Part shown: positions 33,452 to 42,921 of the stretch, piece by piece
How the letters are laid out: the number at the start of each line of letters is the position of its first letter
How positions within the stretch are numbered: the first letter of the stretch is position 1
DNA from: an uncultured bacterium
GTDB lineage: Bacteria > Vulcanimicrobiota > Xenobia > Xenobiales > Xenobiaceae
Assembly: GCA_934621605.1 (NCBI GenBank)
Contig: CAKTUZ010000010.1
Location: 1 to 64,000 of the forward strand
Direction: 5' to 3'
Length of the DNA stretch: 64,000 nt
Notes under the pieces: model-generated
The model's database searches: none
Told to the model about the DNA's origin: nothing
The model's input: only the letters and a program-made list of their open reading frames with translations
Made by a program: the position numbers and the translations under genes

Positions 33452-35125
33452 CTACCAATCTGCCAAATCTTGGGCATAATCTGTTTTTTCTTCCCTATCG
33501 TTTTCTAAAGAAAAAACCAATTTGTCTAGACGTTCCAGCATAATCTTCAATGAATCCGCTTGTAAAGCACTGACAAAAACCGCATCTGTCCAAACTAAAC
33601 GTACATTATCCAAAATTTCCGGAGCAGTTTTATCTATTTTATTAAAAACGACCAACTGAGGAATATCGTCCAAGGCCAACTCCTCTAAAATTTGCTGCAC
33701 AGCCATAATTTGATTGGCAAATTCAGGATTAGAAAGATCGACTACGTGGAGCAAAATATCGGCATCTCTAAGTTCTTCCAAAGTAGCGCGAAATGCCTTA
33801 GCCAAGTCTTCCGGTAAATCCTGAATAAATCCAACAGTATCAATTAAAACGGTTTTACGCCCCGAAGGAAGACGCAACTTTCTAGAAGTAGGGTCTAAAG
33901 TGGCAAAAAGGCGATTTTCAACCAAAATTTTTGCACCAGTCAAAGTGCGCAAAATCGTGGACTTCCCTGCATTGGTATAGCCTACCAAGTTTATAATAGG
34001 CGTGCCTGATTGCTGACGGTTAGCCCTGCGACGACGACGCTGGCTAGACAATTGGTCAAGATCTCGTTCCAATTTGGCAATACGATCCTTAACTCGACGG
34101 CGTAAAACCTCTATTTTAGTTTCACCAGGTCCCTTAGCACCGATACCACCGGTAATGCGCGACATAAAGTCATCCTTAAGTACCAAACGAGGCAAGCTAT
34201 ATTTCATTTGAGCCAATTCAACCTGCAATTTACCATCTTTACTGCTAGCTCGGCGAGCAAATATATCTAAAATCAATTGAGTGCGATCTATTACTTCCAG
34301 CTCGCATAATTCGGAAATAGCCCGCATTTGTGAACCGCTAAGCTCACCTTCAAAAACAATCAAGTCGGCGCCCTTTTGCATAGCGGTAATCATAATATCG
34401 GTCAACTTACCACTGCCGACTACGAATTTCGCATCTAAACGTGGACGTTTCTGCGTAACAACATCCACAACTTCTATATCGGCCGAAGCGGCTAGTTCAG
34501 TCAATTCAGTCATAGAGCGCTGCAGATCGTCAAGTTTGTTAGTAGTTACGCCCACTAAAATAGCTCGACGCATCTTTCTCCCAGTAGAGTGCGAATCTAT
34601 TTTTCGAGCATACTCTTGCTCTAATGCATTTATTAAACCGTAAAAATCCAACTTAAACAGATCTAAAGGAACCGGTTCTTCCACATGCCACGGTTCCTTA
34701 TCACTGGGCTGTAGCCACGCAGCATAAATATTGCCTGGTAAACCATTGGGTAAAGCTTCCAAAGCGGCCACAGCATCAAATCGCAACAAAGCCAAATCTG
34801 TTAAGTCATCCTGACTTAGAGGTTCGTCATTCAAGTGGGTATGAATCCAACGTACACCGCGAAAACGAGATTTACCGACACGAAAACGCCCCAATTCGGA
34901 AATCATAATTGACTTAGAGTCACCCACAAAAACTTGCAAAACATTACCTTTGCGATCTATTAAAATACCAACTTGCCTACCTATTTCCAGAGAGATCTCG
35001 GTAAGATAACGTCCTAGTTCCCAACTTATTAAGCTTTCTCTATCCACTCTTTTTTGGAACAAACGCAATAAAGTTTTTTTCTGATTAGGTTTTAATCCGA
35101 CAATATTGCCTTTAATTTCAGCCAT
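33452..35125 (-). CDS. hflX: GTPase HflX
   Basis: About 557 residues, longer than E. coli HflX owing to an N-terminal domain of some 180 residues with an RFRGVRWIHTHLN segment, as also seen in cyanobacterial and clostridial forms. The HflX domain (GVTTNKLDDLQRSMTELTEL, FVVGSGKLTDI, GIGAKGPGETKIE) precedes the G domain with G1 GYTNAGKST, G3 DTVGF and G4 NKID. It binds the 50S subunit and splits or rescues stalled ribosomes under stress. ATG 35125 gives the conventional N-terminus; a TTG at 35164 is possible. Confidence 0.94.
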   Translation of the reverse strand: MAEIKGNIVGLKPNQKKTLLRLFQKRVDRESLISWELGRYLTEISLEIGRQVGILIDRKGNVLQVFVGDSKSIMISELGRFRVGKSRFRGVRWIHTHLNDEPLSQDDLTDLALLRFDAVAALEALPNGLPGNIYAAWLQPSDKEPWHVEEPVPLDLFKLDFYGLINALEQEYARKIDSHSTGRKMRRAILVGVTTNKLDDLQRSMTELTELAASADIEVVDVVTQKRPRLDAKFVVGSGKLTDIMITAMQKGADLIVFEGELSGSQMRAISELCELEVIDRTQLILDIFARRASSKDGKLQVELAQMKYSLPRLVLKDDFMSRITGGIGAKGPGETKIEVLRRRVKDRIAKLERDLDQLSSQRRRRRANRQQSGTPIINLVGYTNAGKSTILRTLTGAKILVENRLFATLDPTSRKLRLPSGRKTVLIDTVGFIQDLPEDLAKAFRATLEELRDADILLHVVDLSNPEFANQIMAVQQILEELALDDIPQLVVFNKIDKTAPEILDNVRLVWTDAVFVSALQADSLKIMLERLDKLVFSLENDREEKTDYAQDLADW

Positions 35126-35208
35126 ATCCGTCTTCCCGTATTTAATTGAAAATTCTCGTTTCAAGCATTACTTGTATTGCTTGCCGCTTTAGACAAAGTC
35201 GAAAATCG

Positions 35209-35254
35209 CCCCTGCCTCTTCGATCACAAATGCAGCTAAGCAGGGTGTTTTTTT
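35209..35254 (+). terminator. Leader terminator (attenuator candidate) before the FHA/PAGAPR gene
   Basis: CCCTGC (35210-35215) pairs with GCAGGG (35240-35245), followed by TG and seven Ts on the plus strand. The nearest upstream plus-strand gene ends 1.9 kb away, so this would act inside the leader of the 35385 gene. Confidence 0.5.
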
Positions 35255-35384
35255 CAGGTGTTGAAGCTACTTTAACGAAGTATGTGGTTTCGCCTTATCT
35301 GACCTGCGTTCCGGTACAAACTGGCCAAAAGACTAGCGAAGCTGAAGTACACTGCATTTTTCTTAATGTGAGAGGAAAACTTTA

Positions 35385-37103
35385 ATGGCTTGGAGTTCTG
35401 GTCTGCAGCTTAGAGTAGTTGAAGGCAATGACGAAGGTAGGGTTGTCCTGCTCAACTCGCCGGAAATAACCTTGGGACGAGCGGTCGAAACTAGTGAAAG
35501 TTCCCCCGGCTGGGTTCTCTTTTCCGAACCTACCGTGTCCAGAATTCATGCCTTGCTGCAATGGGATGACGAAAGACAGTGTTATGTCTTACAGCACCGC
35601 TCTCGCACCAATCCTACCTTAGTTCGTGATATGCCCGTCGACGGCTATCCGCTTCATCTTAACGAAAAAGTAAACTTAGGCCTATTGGGCTTTATCCTAG
35701 AACCGGCTGAAACACGTACCGGAAAACTAGGCGATGCTGTAAAAACTCCCCAAAGTCAGGGTGTATCTCCAGGAGTCTTTGACGCTCTAAACGATTACGC
35801 TTCCAAGAGCAACAACCGCCAAGACAGAGAAAATATGGTCGGTATGGCCGGTTTGATGGATGCCGGTATGCAAGATGACAGCAAATTTGTCATGACCGTC
35901 ATTCAAGGCCCCGATAAAGGAACTAATTATCCTCTCCGTGAGCCGGTCTTAGTTATAGGTCGTTTACAGGGGCCAGCCGATCCTCGCACCAGCGCCGGCG
36001 TATTGCTGCACGATACCTCTGTGCCCAGCGAACAGGCACTTTTAGTATGGCAAGACAGAGCTGCCACCTACGGGATCTTGCAATCAGATAGTAGTAGCCA
36101 AGCTACGCGTATTAGACGCATGTCCAATGGTATGCCTCGTGAAATTATCGTGCGTAGCGATATTCCCACGGTGCTTAATGAGCGCGACGTAATTATGATT
36201 GGCCGCACAGCTATGGTACTTTCCAGTACCGAAAAGCAGAACGCGGGTCATGACTTGGGGCAAACGAGTATGCATGTCCCCAATCAGCAACTACAACAGC
36301 CTTTTAATGAATTTGAGACAGACGACAATCAGCCCCACCGCTCTCCTTTGCGCAGCTGGAGAGGCAACAGCGCTCCTCAGCAGTCTTACTCTGAGTCGGC
36401 CAATCAGTATCAACAACAACCTCAGCAAGCTTATCAACCACAACGGGAATATGGCAATTACCCTATAAATCGAGAGGCTCCCAATTACGGTGATTACCAG
36501 CCTCAGCCCCAGCAACGCCGCGAAGCTTATCCTCCTCAACCGAATAACTATCCCGGCCAGCCCGCTTATCCGCCCTCTGAGCCTATTCCCTACGGAGAGC
36601 AACCGCCTTACGGTCAGGATCGAGCCCCCGGATATGCTCCTCAACAGGTTGGTGTTTCTTACCCAGCAGGTGCTCCTCGTCCAACAGGCGATCCTAACCA
36701 GGCCAATGTTCCTCGTCCGGCAGGCGCTCCTCGTCCAGCCGGTGCCCCGCATCCGGCAGGCGCTCCTCGTCCAGCCGGCGCCCCGCGTCCAGCAGGCGCT
36801 CCTCGTCCGACAGGCGCCCCACGTCCAGCAGGCGCCCCACGTCCGGCAGGCGCCCCACGTCCGGCAGGTGCTCCTCGTCCGGCAGGCGCCCCACGTCCGG
36901 CAGGCGCCCCACGTCCGGCAGGCGCCCCACGTCCGGCAGGCGCCCCTCGTCCAGCAGGCGCCCCACGTCCGGCAGGCGCCCCTCGTCCGGCGGGTGCTCC
37001 TCGTCCAGCGGGTGCTCCTCGTCCAGCGGGTGCTCCTCGTCCAGCAGGCAATCCTCGTCCGACGCTCCCTCCGGATTCCCAAGATAATAATAATTACCAA
37101 TAG
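35385..37103 (+). CDS. Two-FHA-domain protein with PAGAPR repeat tail
   Basis: 572 residues, no signal peptide. FHA 1 (about 5-95) has LGRAVE, VSRIHALL and TNPTLV. FHA 2 (about 165-275) keeps VIGRLQ but has diverged recognition loops. Residues 300-420 are rich in Pro, Gln and Tyr, and 425-565 consist of about twenty near-perfect six-residue PAGAPR units. FHA domains read phosphothreonine; the Pro/Arg tail may bind nucleic acid, wall polymer or SH3-like partners. AGAGGAAAA lies before the ATG. The following gene is another FHA protein with a different repeat region; the two look like a functional pair. Confidence 0.85.
   Translation: MAWSSGLQLRVVEGNDEGRVVLLNSPEITLGRAVETSESSPGWVLFSEPTVSRIHALLQWDDERQCYVLQHRSRTNPTLVRDMPVDGYPLHLNEKVNLGLLGFILEPAETRTGKLGDAVKTPQSQGVSPGVFDALNDYASKSNNRQDRENMVGMAGLMDAGMQDDSKFVMTVIQGPDKGTNYPLREPVLVIGRLQGPADPRTSAGVLLHDTSVPSEQALLVWQDRAATYGILQSDSSSQATRIRRMSNGMPREIIVRSDIPTVLNERDVIMIGRTAMVLSSTEKQNAGHDLGQTSMHVPNQQLQQPFNEFETDDNQPHRSPLRSWRGNSAPQQSYSESANQYQQQPQQAYQPQREYGNYPINREAPNYGDYQPQPQQRREAYPPQPNNYPGQPAYPPSEPIPYGEQPPYGQDRAPGYAPQQVGVSYPAGAPRPTGDPNQANVPRPAGAPRPAGAPHPAGAPRPAGAPRPAGAPRPTGAPRPAGAPRPAGAPRPAGAPRPAGAPRPAGAPRPAGAPRPAGAPRPAGAPRPAGAPRPAGAPRPAGAPRPAGAPRPAGNPRPTLPPDSQDNNNYQ
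36715..37065 (+). repeat. 18-base tandem repeats encoding PAGAPR
   Basis: About twenty direct repeats of the form CGTCCGGCAGGCGCCCCA with third-position variation, all in frame. The near-identity at DNA level suggests recent expansion or homogenisation. The high GC also opens spurious frames in all six phases. Confidence 0.9.
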
Positions 37104-37112
37104 CCACTAACT

Positions 37113-37177
37113 GCCGACCGAATTACGCCTTGCAAGCACGATGGAATAAAACGGTCGGCTTCAATAGTTTTTTTTAT
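37113..37177 (+). terminator. Hairpin and T-run between the two FHA genes
   Basis: GCCGACCG (37113-37120) pairs perfectly with CGGTCGGC (37152-37159) around a 31-base loop. After eight bases comes a run of eight or nine Ts (37168-37176). It may partly separate expression of the two genes. Confidence 0.55.
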
Positions 37178-37197
37178 TTCATATAGGTACAGCAGCG

Positions 37198-39837
37198 GTG
37201 GAAAATCAGAATAGCCCTCAGCAACAAGCAGCCGATCTTCGCATGATGTTGGATAACGAGCCTCCTAAGCAGCGTTCTTCGCGTCGCAACTCCAGAGGGA
37301 CAACCCTAAGCGACATAGACACTATGTCTTACGATGAGTTGGTGGCTTATATATCTGATTCCAATTCAGATTTTGCTGACGGCAATACAGAATTTGATGA
37401 TCAGGGCAGCCTTTACGCACACGGTAAAGACAATTCCAGCGTATCTCCTCCGCCGAATGCTTTACCTGCTTTTGGCGAGGCTTCCACATCCAATAGTCTA
37501 GCCGACGAAATTCGCGAGGAAGAAGAGCGGGCGAAACGAGCCGTTCCTTACTCATTTGCCTCTTTAGGCAAAAAGCAACCTGCAAACGACTTAAAAATCG
37601 ATACTACTGCCCCCTTCTCGGAATCGACTCCGAATCGCTCGGCCCTCGCCGATTCCGTAGCGGCAGATTCACATCGCGCAGCCGATTCCGCTATGCGAAC
37701 AACTACTCCGGACCCAGACGAATATATAAATTATCCTCAGCAAGAAGCCTTCCAAGATGGAGAGCTCAGCTCCAACCAGTTTTCCAAAGAAAAACTAACT
37801 GACGAAGAGCATTTTTCTGCTTCTTTTGACCAAACAGAATTCGATGCCGAAGGCTATGACACCGAAGGCTACGATGCTGAAGGTTTTGATCGCGACGGTT
37901 TTGATCGCGAGGGCTTCGACAGAAATAATTACGATCGCGAAGGTTACGACTGGGAGGGTTACGATTGGGAAGGCTTCAACCGTGACGGCTTTGATCGTGA
38001 TGGTTTCGACAGAGATAATTACGATCGCGAAGGTTACGACTGGGAGGGTTACAATTGGGAAGGTTTCGACCGTGACGGCTTTGATCGTGATGGTTTCGAC
38101 AGAGATAATTACGATCGCGAAGGTTATGACTGGGAAGGCTATAATCAGTATGGCTTAGATCGCCAGGGCTTTGATCGCAACGGTTTTGATTCAGAAGGAT
38201 ACGACCGCGAAGGCTTTAACAACGACGGTTTCGATCGTGAAGGTTTCGACCGTGACGGTTTCGATCAATACAATTATGACCGCAACGGTTACGATTGGGA
38301 GGGTTACGATTACGAAGGCTACGATTATGGCGGCTTTGATCGAGATGGTTACGACAAAGAAGGATATACTCGCCAGGATTGGGAGGCTGCAGGCTACAAA
38401 TTTGGGCCACGCGGCGAGTTTATTTTGCCAGAAACAGAACAGCAAAATACGGAAGCCGAAAACTCTGCTCAACAGAATTTCACAAGTGAGGAAAGAGCTC
38501 AGACAGAAGAGCAATCAGAGCCTATCGAATCCAAGGTTAAAGATAATTTAAACGGAACCGATCAAAATGAAGGCGATAAAGTAAACGCTACCGAGACAGA
38601 ATTGCCAGAATATAACTTTGCAGCAACTCCTCCCTTAGCTGCCAATACTTCAAAGCCGGAACTTATACAGGAATACACTGCTGAAGAAGTATCAGAAACC
38701 GACACTGAAGCCAAACAGGCTCCTTCTTGCTGTAGTAATTCAGCAGACATTACGACCGAACAGCCCGACAATACTGCCATCCACCAGTCGAACGATGTCG
38801 AATATACTCAGCCTGAAGACGACCAACCGGAAAATTTATCGACGAGCCACAGTGAAGACGAGCCGCAATCATATGTAGAGGAATACCCTCACCAGGACTT
38901 GACTCAGCAGAGCGAAGCACAACCATATGTAGAGGAATACCCTCACCAGGACTTGACTCAGCAGAGCGAAGCACAACCATATGTAGAGGAATACTCTCAC
39001 CAGGACTTGACTCAGCAGAGCGAAGCACAACCATATGTAGAGGAATACTCTCACCAGGACTTGACTCAGCAGAGCGAAGCACAACCATCTGCCACAGCAG
39101 CCACGCCGATTCCTCAGGATGCCCCCAAATCTGATGTGCCTTTATACGATCCTCAAGACAAATTTGGCAATATGACCAGCCCTTGGAGCTACGAATGTGA
39201 CTACGCTATCGATTACGAGAGTGGAAATCGTCGCGGCCAAAGAGTAGCCTTATTAGCTTCGGAATTGGACTCTGAACGCACTTTTACTATCGGATCACCC
39301 GGCGAGCGTGTCAACGATATTGAAGTTGACGAATCAACTGTAGCTAATGATCAAGCTTTGCTGCGTTACAATAACGGACGCTTCACTTTGATCAACTTCC
39401 AGGAAGACATCAAAATCAATAAGCGCATTGTAACTTGTGGCGAGCAAGTCAATTTAATGACTGGTGATGAAATTACTTTAGGCAGTACTACGCTGGTTTT
39501 CAGAGAGCGCTGCGTCAGTGAAGCATTGGCTGAATATTCAATAAATGTTATAGAAGGCGCTAAAACTGATTTGGGTAAATCCTTCCCTTTAACCAAACAG
39601 CGCTCCTCTATAGGCCGTGACCGCTATTCCGATATTCCGCTTACTGATCAGGAAATCAGCCGCCATCACTGTACCTTAACTTTCCGCGCAGGTAAATTTA
39701 TCTTACAGCATCGCTCTGATACCAATCCTACCTTTATTAACGGTGTCTCCGTACCAGTTGGCGGTGAGCGTCAGATCACTACCGATGATAAAATTCAAAT
39801 TTCCAGTCGTACAATTTTACAATTGATAAAATACTGA
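37198..39837 (+). CDS. FHA protein with YDxxG pentapeptide-like repeats
   Basis: 879 residues. The N-terminal 200 residues are acidic and Ser-rich. About 215-395 are continuous five-residue units of [FY]DxxG type (FDRDG, YDREG, YDWEG), with a 30-residue higher-order period. Residues 560-632 hold four copies of an 18-residue unit (PYVEEYPHQDLTQQSEAQ). The C-terminus has two FHA domains: 676-770, which lacks the usual GR and SRxH residues, and 780-878, which is canonical (SIGRDRYSD, SRHHCTL, TNPTFINGV). The start is GTG 37198 with AGGT upstream. No export signal. Possibly a phospho-dependent scaffold; function unknown. Confidence 0.85.
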   Translation: MENQNSPQQQAADLRMMLDNEPPKQRSSRRNSRGTTLSDIDTMSYDELVAYISDSNSDFADGNTEFDDQGSLYAHGKDNSSVSPPPNALPAFGEASTSNSLADEIREEEERAKRAVPYSFASLGKKQPANDLKIDTTAPFSESTPNRSALADSVAADSHRAADSAMRTTTPDPDEYINYPQQEAFQDGELSSNQFSKEKLTDEEHFSASFDQTEFDAEGYDTEGYDAEGFDRDGFDREGFDRNNYDREGYDWEGYDWEGFNRDGFDRDGFDRDNYDREGYDWEGYNWEGFDRDGFDRDGFDRDNYDREGYDWEGYNQYGLDRQGFDRNGFDSEGYDREGFNNDGFDREGFDRDGFDQYNYDRNGYDWEGYDYEGYDYGGFDRDGYDKEGYTRQDWEAAGYKFGPRGEFILPETEQQNTEAENSAQQNFTSEERAQTEEQSEPIESKVKDNLNGTDQNEGDKVNATETELPEYNFAATPPLAANTSKPELIQEYTAEEVSETDTEAKQAPSCCSNSADITTEQPDNTAIHQSNDVEYTQPEDDQPENLSTSHSEDEPQSYVEEYPHQDLTQQSEAQPYVEEYPHQDLTQQSEAQPYVEEYSHQDLTQQSEAQPYVEEYSHQDLTQQSEAQPSATAATPIPQDAPKSDVPLYDPQDKFGNMTSPWSYECDYAIDYESGNRRGQRVALLASELDSERTFTIGSPGERVNDIEVDESTVANDQALLRYNNGRFTLINFQEDIKINKRIVTCGEQVNLMTGDEITLGSTTLVFRERCVSEALAEYSINVIEGAKTDLGKSFPLTKQRSSIGRDRYSDIPLTDQEISRHHCTLTFRAGKFILQHRSDTNPTFINGVSVPVGGERQITTDDKIQISSRTILQLIKY
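37846..38376 (+). repeat. 15-base repeats and 90-base super-repeats encoding [FY]DxxG
   Basis: About 35 in-frame 15-base units. A 90-base block (FDRDG FDRDG FDRDN YDREG YDWEG YNWEG) recurs about three times with very few base changes. Confidence 0.9.
38870..39087 (+). repeat. Four tandem 54-base repeats
   Basis: Four almost identical copies encoding PYVEEY(P/S)HQDLTQQSEAQ. Copies differ at one codon (CCT or TCT). Confidence 0.92.
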
Positions 39838-39864
39838 TCTACATAAGACGAGGTTAATTTTGCT

Positions 39865-41394
39865 ATGCCCGAAGCTAAAATTGCTAATTTAAGTATAGAA
39901 GACAAAGCAGCTCAGCTGATTATGATCGATATTCCCGATCGGGAGTTGGGAGACAAGAGTATCAATCATTTGCATACTCACGCTTGGAATGGCGTTATCC
40001 TCTTTGCCAAAAATGTTAAAGATCGCCGCCAGGTAAACCAACTTATAAAAGATATCCACAAAAATGCCAAAGCAACTCCCTTTATAGCTGTCGATCAAGA
40101 AGGTGGTTTGGTAGATCGTTTCCGCTATCCGGAAATGAGCTTATCTCCCGGTGCGATGGCTTTAGGCGTAACTGCCGACAGTGAAGACAATGTTTACAAA
40201 ACTCACCGCATTATGGGTGAAGAATTGCGGGATTTAGGCATTCATATTGATTTTGCTCCCTGCCTAGACGTTAATAATAATCCCCGCAACCCTATTATCG
40301 GCGTGCGCTCCTTTTCTGCCAATCCACATAAAGTTGCAAGCTTGGGTTGTGCAGCTATTCGCGGTCTCCGGGACGGCGGCGTCATTCCTACAGCCAAACA
40401 TTTTCCCGGCCATGGCAATACCGACACCGATTCACATTTAGCTTTACCATCCATAAAGGGCACTCGTCAACAACTTGAAACTACAGAGCTTATTCCGTTT
40501 AAAGCTGCTATCAAAGAAAATGTGGAAGCCATTATGACAGCCCATATCGTTTTTCCCGCTTTAGACGCCAAACTGCCTGCCACTCTTTCCAAGACAATTT
40601 TAACCGGACTCTTACGCCAAGAGCTGGGTTACGAGGGAGTAATCGTTACCGATTCTCTATCTATGAAGTCGATAGCCAATACTTGGGGCTTTGGCGAAGC
40701 CACAGTTATGTCCATAGAAGCCGGCGCTGATTTGGTTCTGGCTTTAGGCACTTTTGAACAGCAGCTAGAATCTCTTAATGCGTTGATAGAAGCAGTAAAA
40801 AATGGACGTATCAGCGAAAAACGTTTGGATGAATCCTTGATCCGCTTAGAGAAACTGCGCCGCAATCATCAGGAACTTCCTCAAGAAGAGATAAAACACA
40901 CCGAAGAGCACCACGCTGTTATGAGTACAATTATTGCTCAAACTGCTGTAATTTTGCGCAACCATAACAACTTATTACCTCTGCACTTGCCCCAAGACGC
41001 TAAAGTGGCAGTTGTTTCTCCTGATTTGCTGCCTCAGAGCCCTCTGGGAGAAGTTTCCCGATCTCTCAATCTAGCTCCCCTGTTAGCGAAATATGGAATC
41101 GAAGCTAAAGAATTTAAGTTTAATATGGCCAGTTTCGGCCCGCCTTTAAATCAATTAGTCCGCGATTTGCAAGGATTCGATTATGTGATTTTAGCTCTTT
41201 ATGCCCGAGGTCAGCTTTCCGATTCACAAAAAGAGTTAGCCCGAGAAATTCCTCAAGTGTGCGCTAATACTGTTGTGCTCCCTCTTTCCAGTCCATATTT
41301 CTTAGAAGATATGGATTGGATCGGTACAGCTGTAACTGCTTATAATTATAGCCAAGCCTCTCTGGACGCAGCCTTAGCTAAAATTTTTGCTTAA
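39865..41394 (+). CDS. nagZ: Beta-N-acetylhexosaminidase, glycoside hydrolase family 3
   Basis: 509 residues. The GH3 TIM barrel shows AVDQEGGLVDRFRYP, the NagZ-type catalytic loop KHFPGHGNTDTDSH and the nucleophile Asp in VIVTDSLSMKSI. The C-terminal part (about 345-509) matches the extra domain of Bacillus-type NagZ. It removes GlcNAc from muropeptides in cell-wall recycling. No signal peptide is visible, so it probably acts in the cytoplasm. It starts 28 bases after the FHA gene and may share its transcript. Confidence 0.92.
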   Translation: MPEAKIANLSIEDKAAQLIMIDIPDRELGDKSINHLHTHAWNGVILFAKNVKDRRQVNQLIKDIHKNAKATPFIAVDQEGGLVDRFRYPEMSLSPGAMALGVTADSEDNVYKTHRIMGEELRDLGIHIDFAPCLDVNNNPRNPIIGVRSFSANPHKVASLGCAAIRGLRDGGVIPTAKHFPGHGNTDTDSHLALPSIKGTRQQLETTELIPFKAAIKENVEAIMTAHIVFPALDAKLPATLSKTILTGLLRQELGYEGVIVTDSLSMKSIANTWGFGEATVMSIEAGADLVLALGTFEQQLESLNALIEAVKNGRISEKRLDESLIRLEKLRRNHQELPQEEIKHTEEHHAVMSTIIAQTAVILRNHNNLLPLHLPQDAKVAVVSPDLLPQSPLGEVSRSLNLAPLLAKYGIEAKEFKFNMASFGPPLNQLVRDLQGFDYVILALYARGQLSDSQKELAREIPQVCANTVVLPLSSPYFLEDMDWIGTAVTAYNYSQASLDAALAKIFA

Positions 41395-41417
41395 AAATCA
41401 AGTTGTAGCCTACATGA

Positions 41418-41453
41418 AAATACTGTCCGCTCGAATTGGACAGTATTTTTTTG
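41418..41453 (+). terminator. Terminator of nagZ
   Basis: AAAATACTGTCC pairs perfectly with GGACAGTATTTT around a 9-base loop, followed by Ts. Confidence 0.92.
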
Positions 41454-41460
41454 CGTTATA

Positions 41461-41500
41461 AAAAGAAAAAAGCGTCAAACGACCGAAACGGATGACGCTT
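41461..41500 (-). terminator. Terminator of the 41525 gene
   Basis: AAGCGTCA and TGACGCTT arms; on the minus strand the stem is followed by TTTTCTTTTT. Confidence 0.85.
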
Positions 41501-41524
41501 CTAGAACTAATTATGCGAAAATTA

Positions 41525-42016
41525 CTAACTATGTGGAGGGAAAATAGCTATAAATTTTACAATACCATTTTCAACCTGGAATCCCAAACCGAGATTTTTA
41601 TAAGCATAAAAAGATTGTTTGGGTTGACTTTTTGCTGTAGGCAATTCGTGAGCTAAATAATTGTTGCCGTAAGCGGCTATAAATTTCGCCTGCGGGTCGC
41701 CCACCTGAATACCTTTGGAAGTGACAATACCCGGCTTATCAATATAAATTTGATAAATAGCCGCACTACTGTCGTAATTTACTTGTACACCGTTCAAATA
41801 ATAAATCCAAAACGGACGCTTATGACCGACAAAAGCATGATCAGCATTGGGATTGCGCTGTACAATTTGCTCACATTTAGTAATAGACATACCTATATTT
41901 AAGGGGCCTACACCTTTGCCGGGACGCACATCCCAGTTGCTCTGAGCAACGGCAGCGCTGACTAAAAATCCCACAGCCACAACCACGGCCAAAATCAGTC
42001 TGCTTATCTTACGCAT
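41525..42016 (-). CDS. Exported protein of unknown function
   Basis: 163 residues with a clear signal peptide (basic start, hydrophobic 8-21, cleavage likely after AVAQ). The mature part begins WDVRPGKGVGPLNIGMS, a phrase of the kind seen in small secreted lipoprotein-like domains, and ends in beta-rich sequence. No catalytic motif is visible. It lies downstream of two other exported proteins on the same strand, including the CsgG-like one, but with a 143-base gap. Confidence 0.7.
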   Translation of the reverse strand: MRKISRLILAVVVAVGFLVSAAVAQSNWDVRPGKGVGPLNIGMSITKCEQIVQRNPNADHAFVGHKRPFWIYYLNGVQVNYDSSAAIYQIYIDKPGIVTSKGIQVGDPQAKFIAAYGNNYLAHELPTAKSQPKQSFYAYKNLGLGFQVENGIVKFIAIFPPHS

Positions 42017-42159
42017 AAAATCTTCCTTTGCCAGCCTGAATATACTTCTTAACCTTTATCCATCTACTTCCTCAGCAGCAGAGAACTTCCAGTATAGGTA
42101 AATTAAAGCCAAAACTTAGCGCTTTGTTTTCTCAGCCAACGGCCTCTTTCCTCTGCAAA

Positions 42160-42834
42160 TTACTTCTCTTCACCTATCACTTCCATACGGTTGCGCAGAA
42201 TATAATCTTTGCGATTGTAATATTCATTGCGTAAAACGTCACACTCGGCTAAAGCCTGACGAAATGCGGCAACAGTAGTGTAAGTGTGAGAAGGGATATG
42301 TTCTTCAGTCTGTTCATACTCTGTATAACTATGAGATGTACCATAACTGCTGAACGTTGAACTTGAAAAAGTCTTACTCTTCGGAGTTTTTTCACTGGAC
42401 AGAGTGGCCAAAGCAGCCAATACTTGATGACGCTTGGTAATATAATCCATATATACATTGTGCAACTCACGAATAGCACTACTCTGTGAAGTAACTTCTC
42501 CAGCTACAGAAAGCAAAGTCTGGCTAACCGGCATAGCATTTTTATCCAAGAAACGACTAAGTTCGGCAAATGAAAGCTTGTTGCTTTGAATAATCAAATA
42601 ACGCAAATCGTTATCATATTTTTCAGCAGCTTTCATTTTGTAAAGATAATCATTGACGATTTTATTAACTCGCGTTTTATCAATAAGTTGAATTTCCGCT
42701 CGATTATTTAAATCGACAACTTCGTATTTTACTTCTGGCTGACGCTCAGCTTGAGCCGGCATGGTTACAAAAGCGCTTCCTACAACCAAAACTATAGTCG
42801 CACCAATAATTCCATATAATTTATTTTTATTCAT
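42160..42834 (-). CDS. Exported helical protein of unknown function
   Basis: About 224 residues from ATG 42834, which has AGAGGAT just upstream; a frame extending to 42912 lacks support. The signal peptide (LYGIIGATIVLVVGSAFV...AQA) is followed by helices with many charged residues and a Ser/Thr-rich stretch (about 140-165). No family recognised. It begins 88 bases after the CsgG-like gene and is probably in the same operon. Confidence 0.65.
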   Translation of the reverse strand: MNKNKLYGIIGATIVLVVGSAFVTMPAQAERQPEVKYEVVDLNNRAEIQLIDKTRVNKIVNDYLYKMKAAEKYDNDLRYLIIQSNKLSFAELSRFLDKNAMPVSQTLLSVAGEVTSQSSAIRELHNVYMDYITKRHQVLAALATLSSEKTPKSKTFSSSTFSSYGTSHSYTEYEQTEEHIPSHTYTTVAAFRQALAECDVLRNEYYNRKDYILRNRMEVIGEEK

Positions 42835-42921
42835 CTTATCCTCTACTAAAAAAGCAGAGTAACAAAACGGCAACATAAAAACCGACTTGCTCCTCTGCTT
42901 AGATTTACCCAAAAGGCGCTC

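Noticed and set aside
34281..34643. A 120-codon plus-strand frame inside hflX.
   Set aside because: It is antisense to a well-conserved GTPase and has no ribosome site or homology.
36659..37110. Long open frames in several phases over the PAGAPR repeats, on both strands.
   Set aside because: They are shadows of a GC-rich 18-base tandem repeat; only the plus-strand frame continues into FHA domains.
37846..39090. Possible CRISPR array because of regular direct repeats.
   Set aside because: The repeats are contiguous without unique spacers, in frame, and inside a protein-coding gene.
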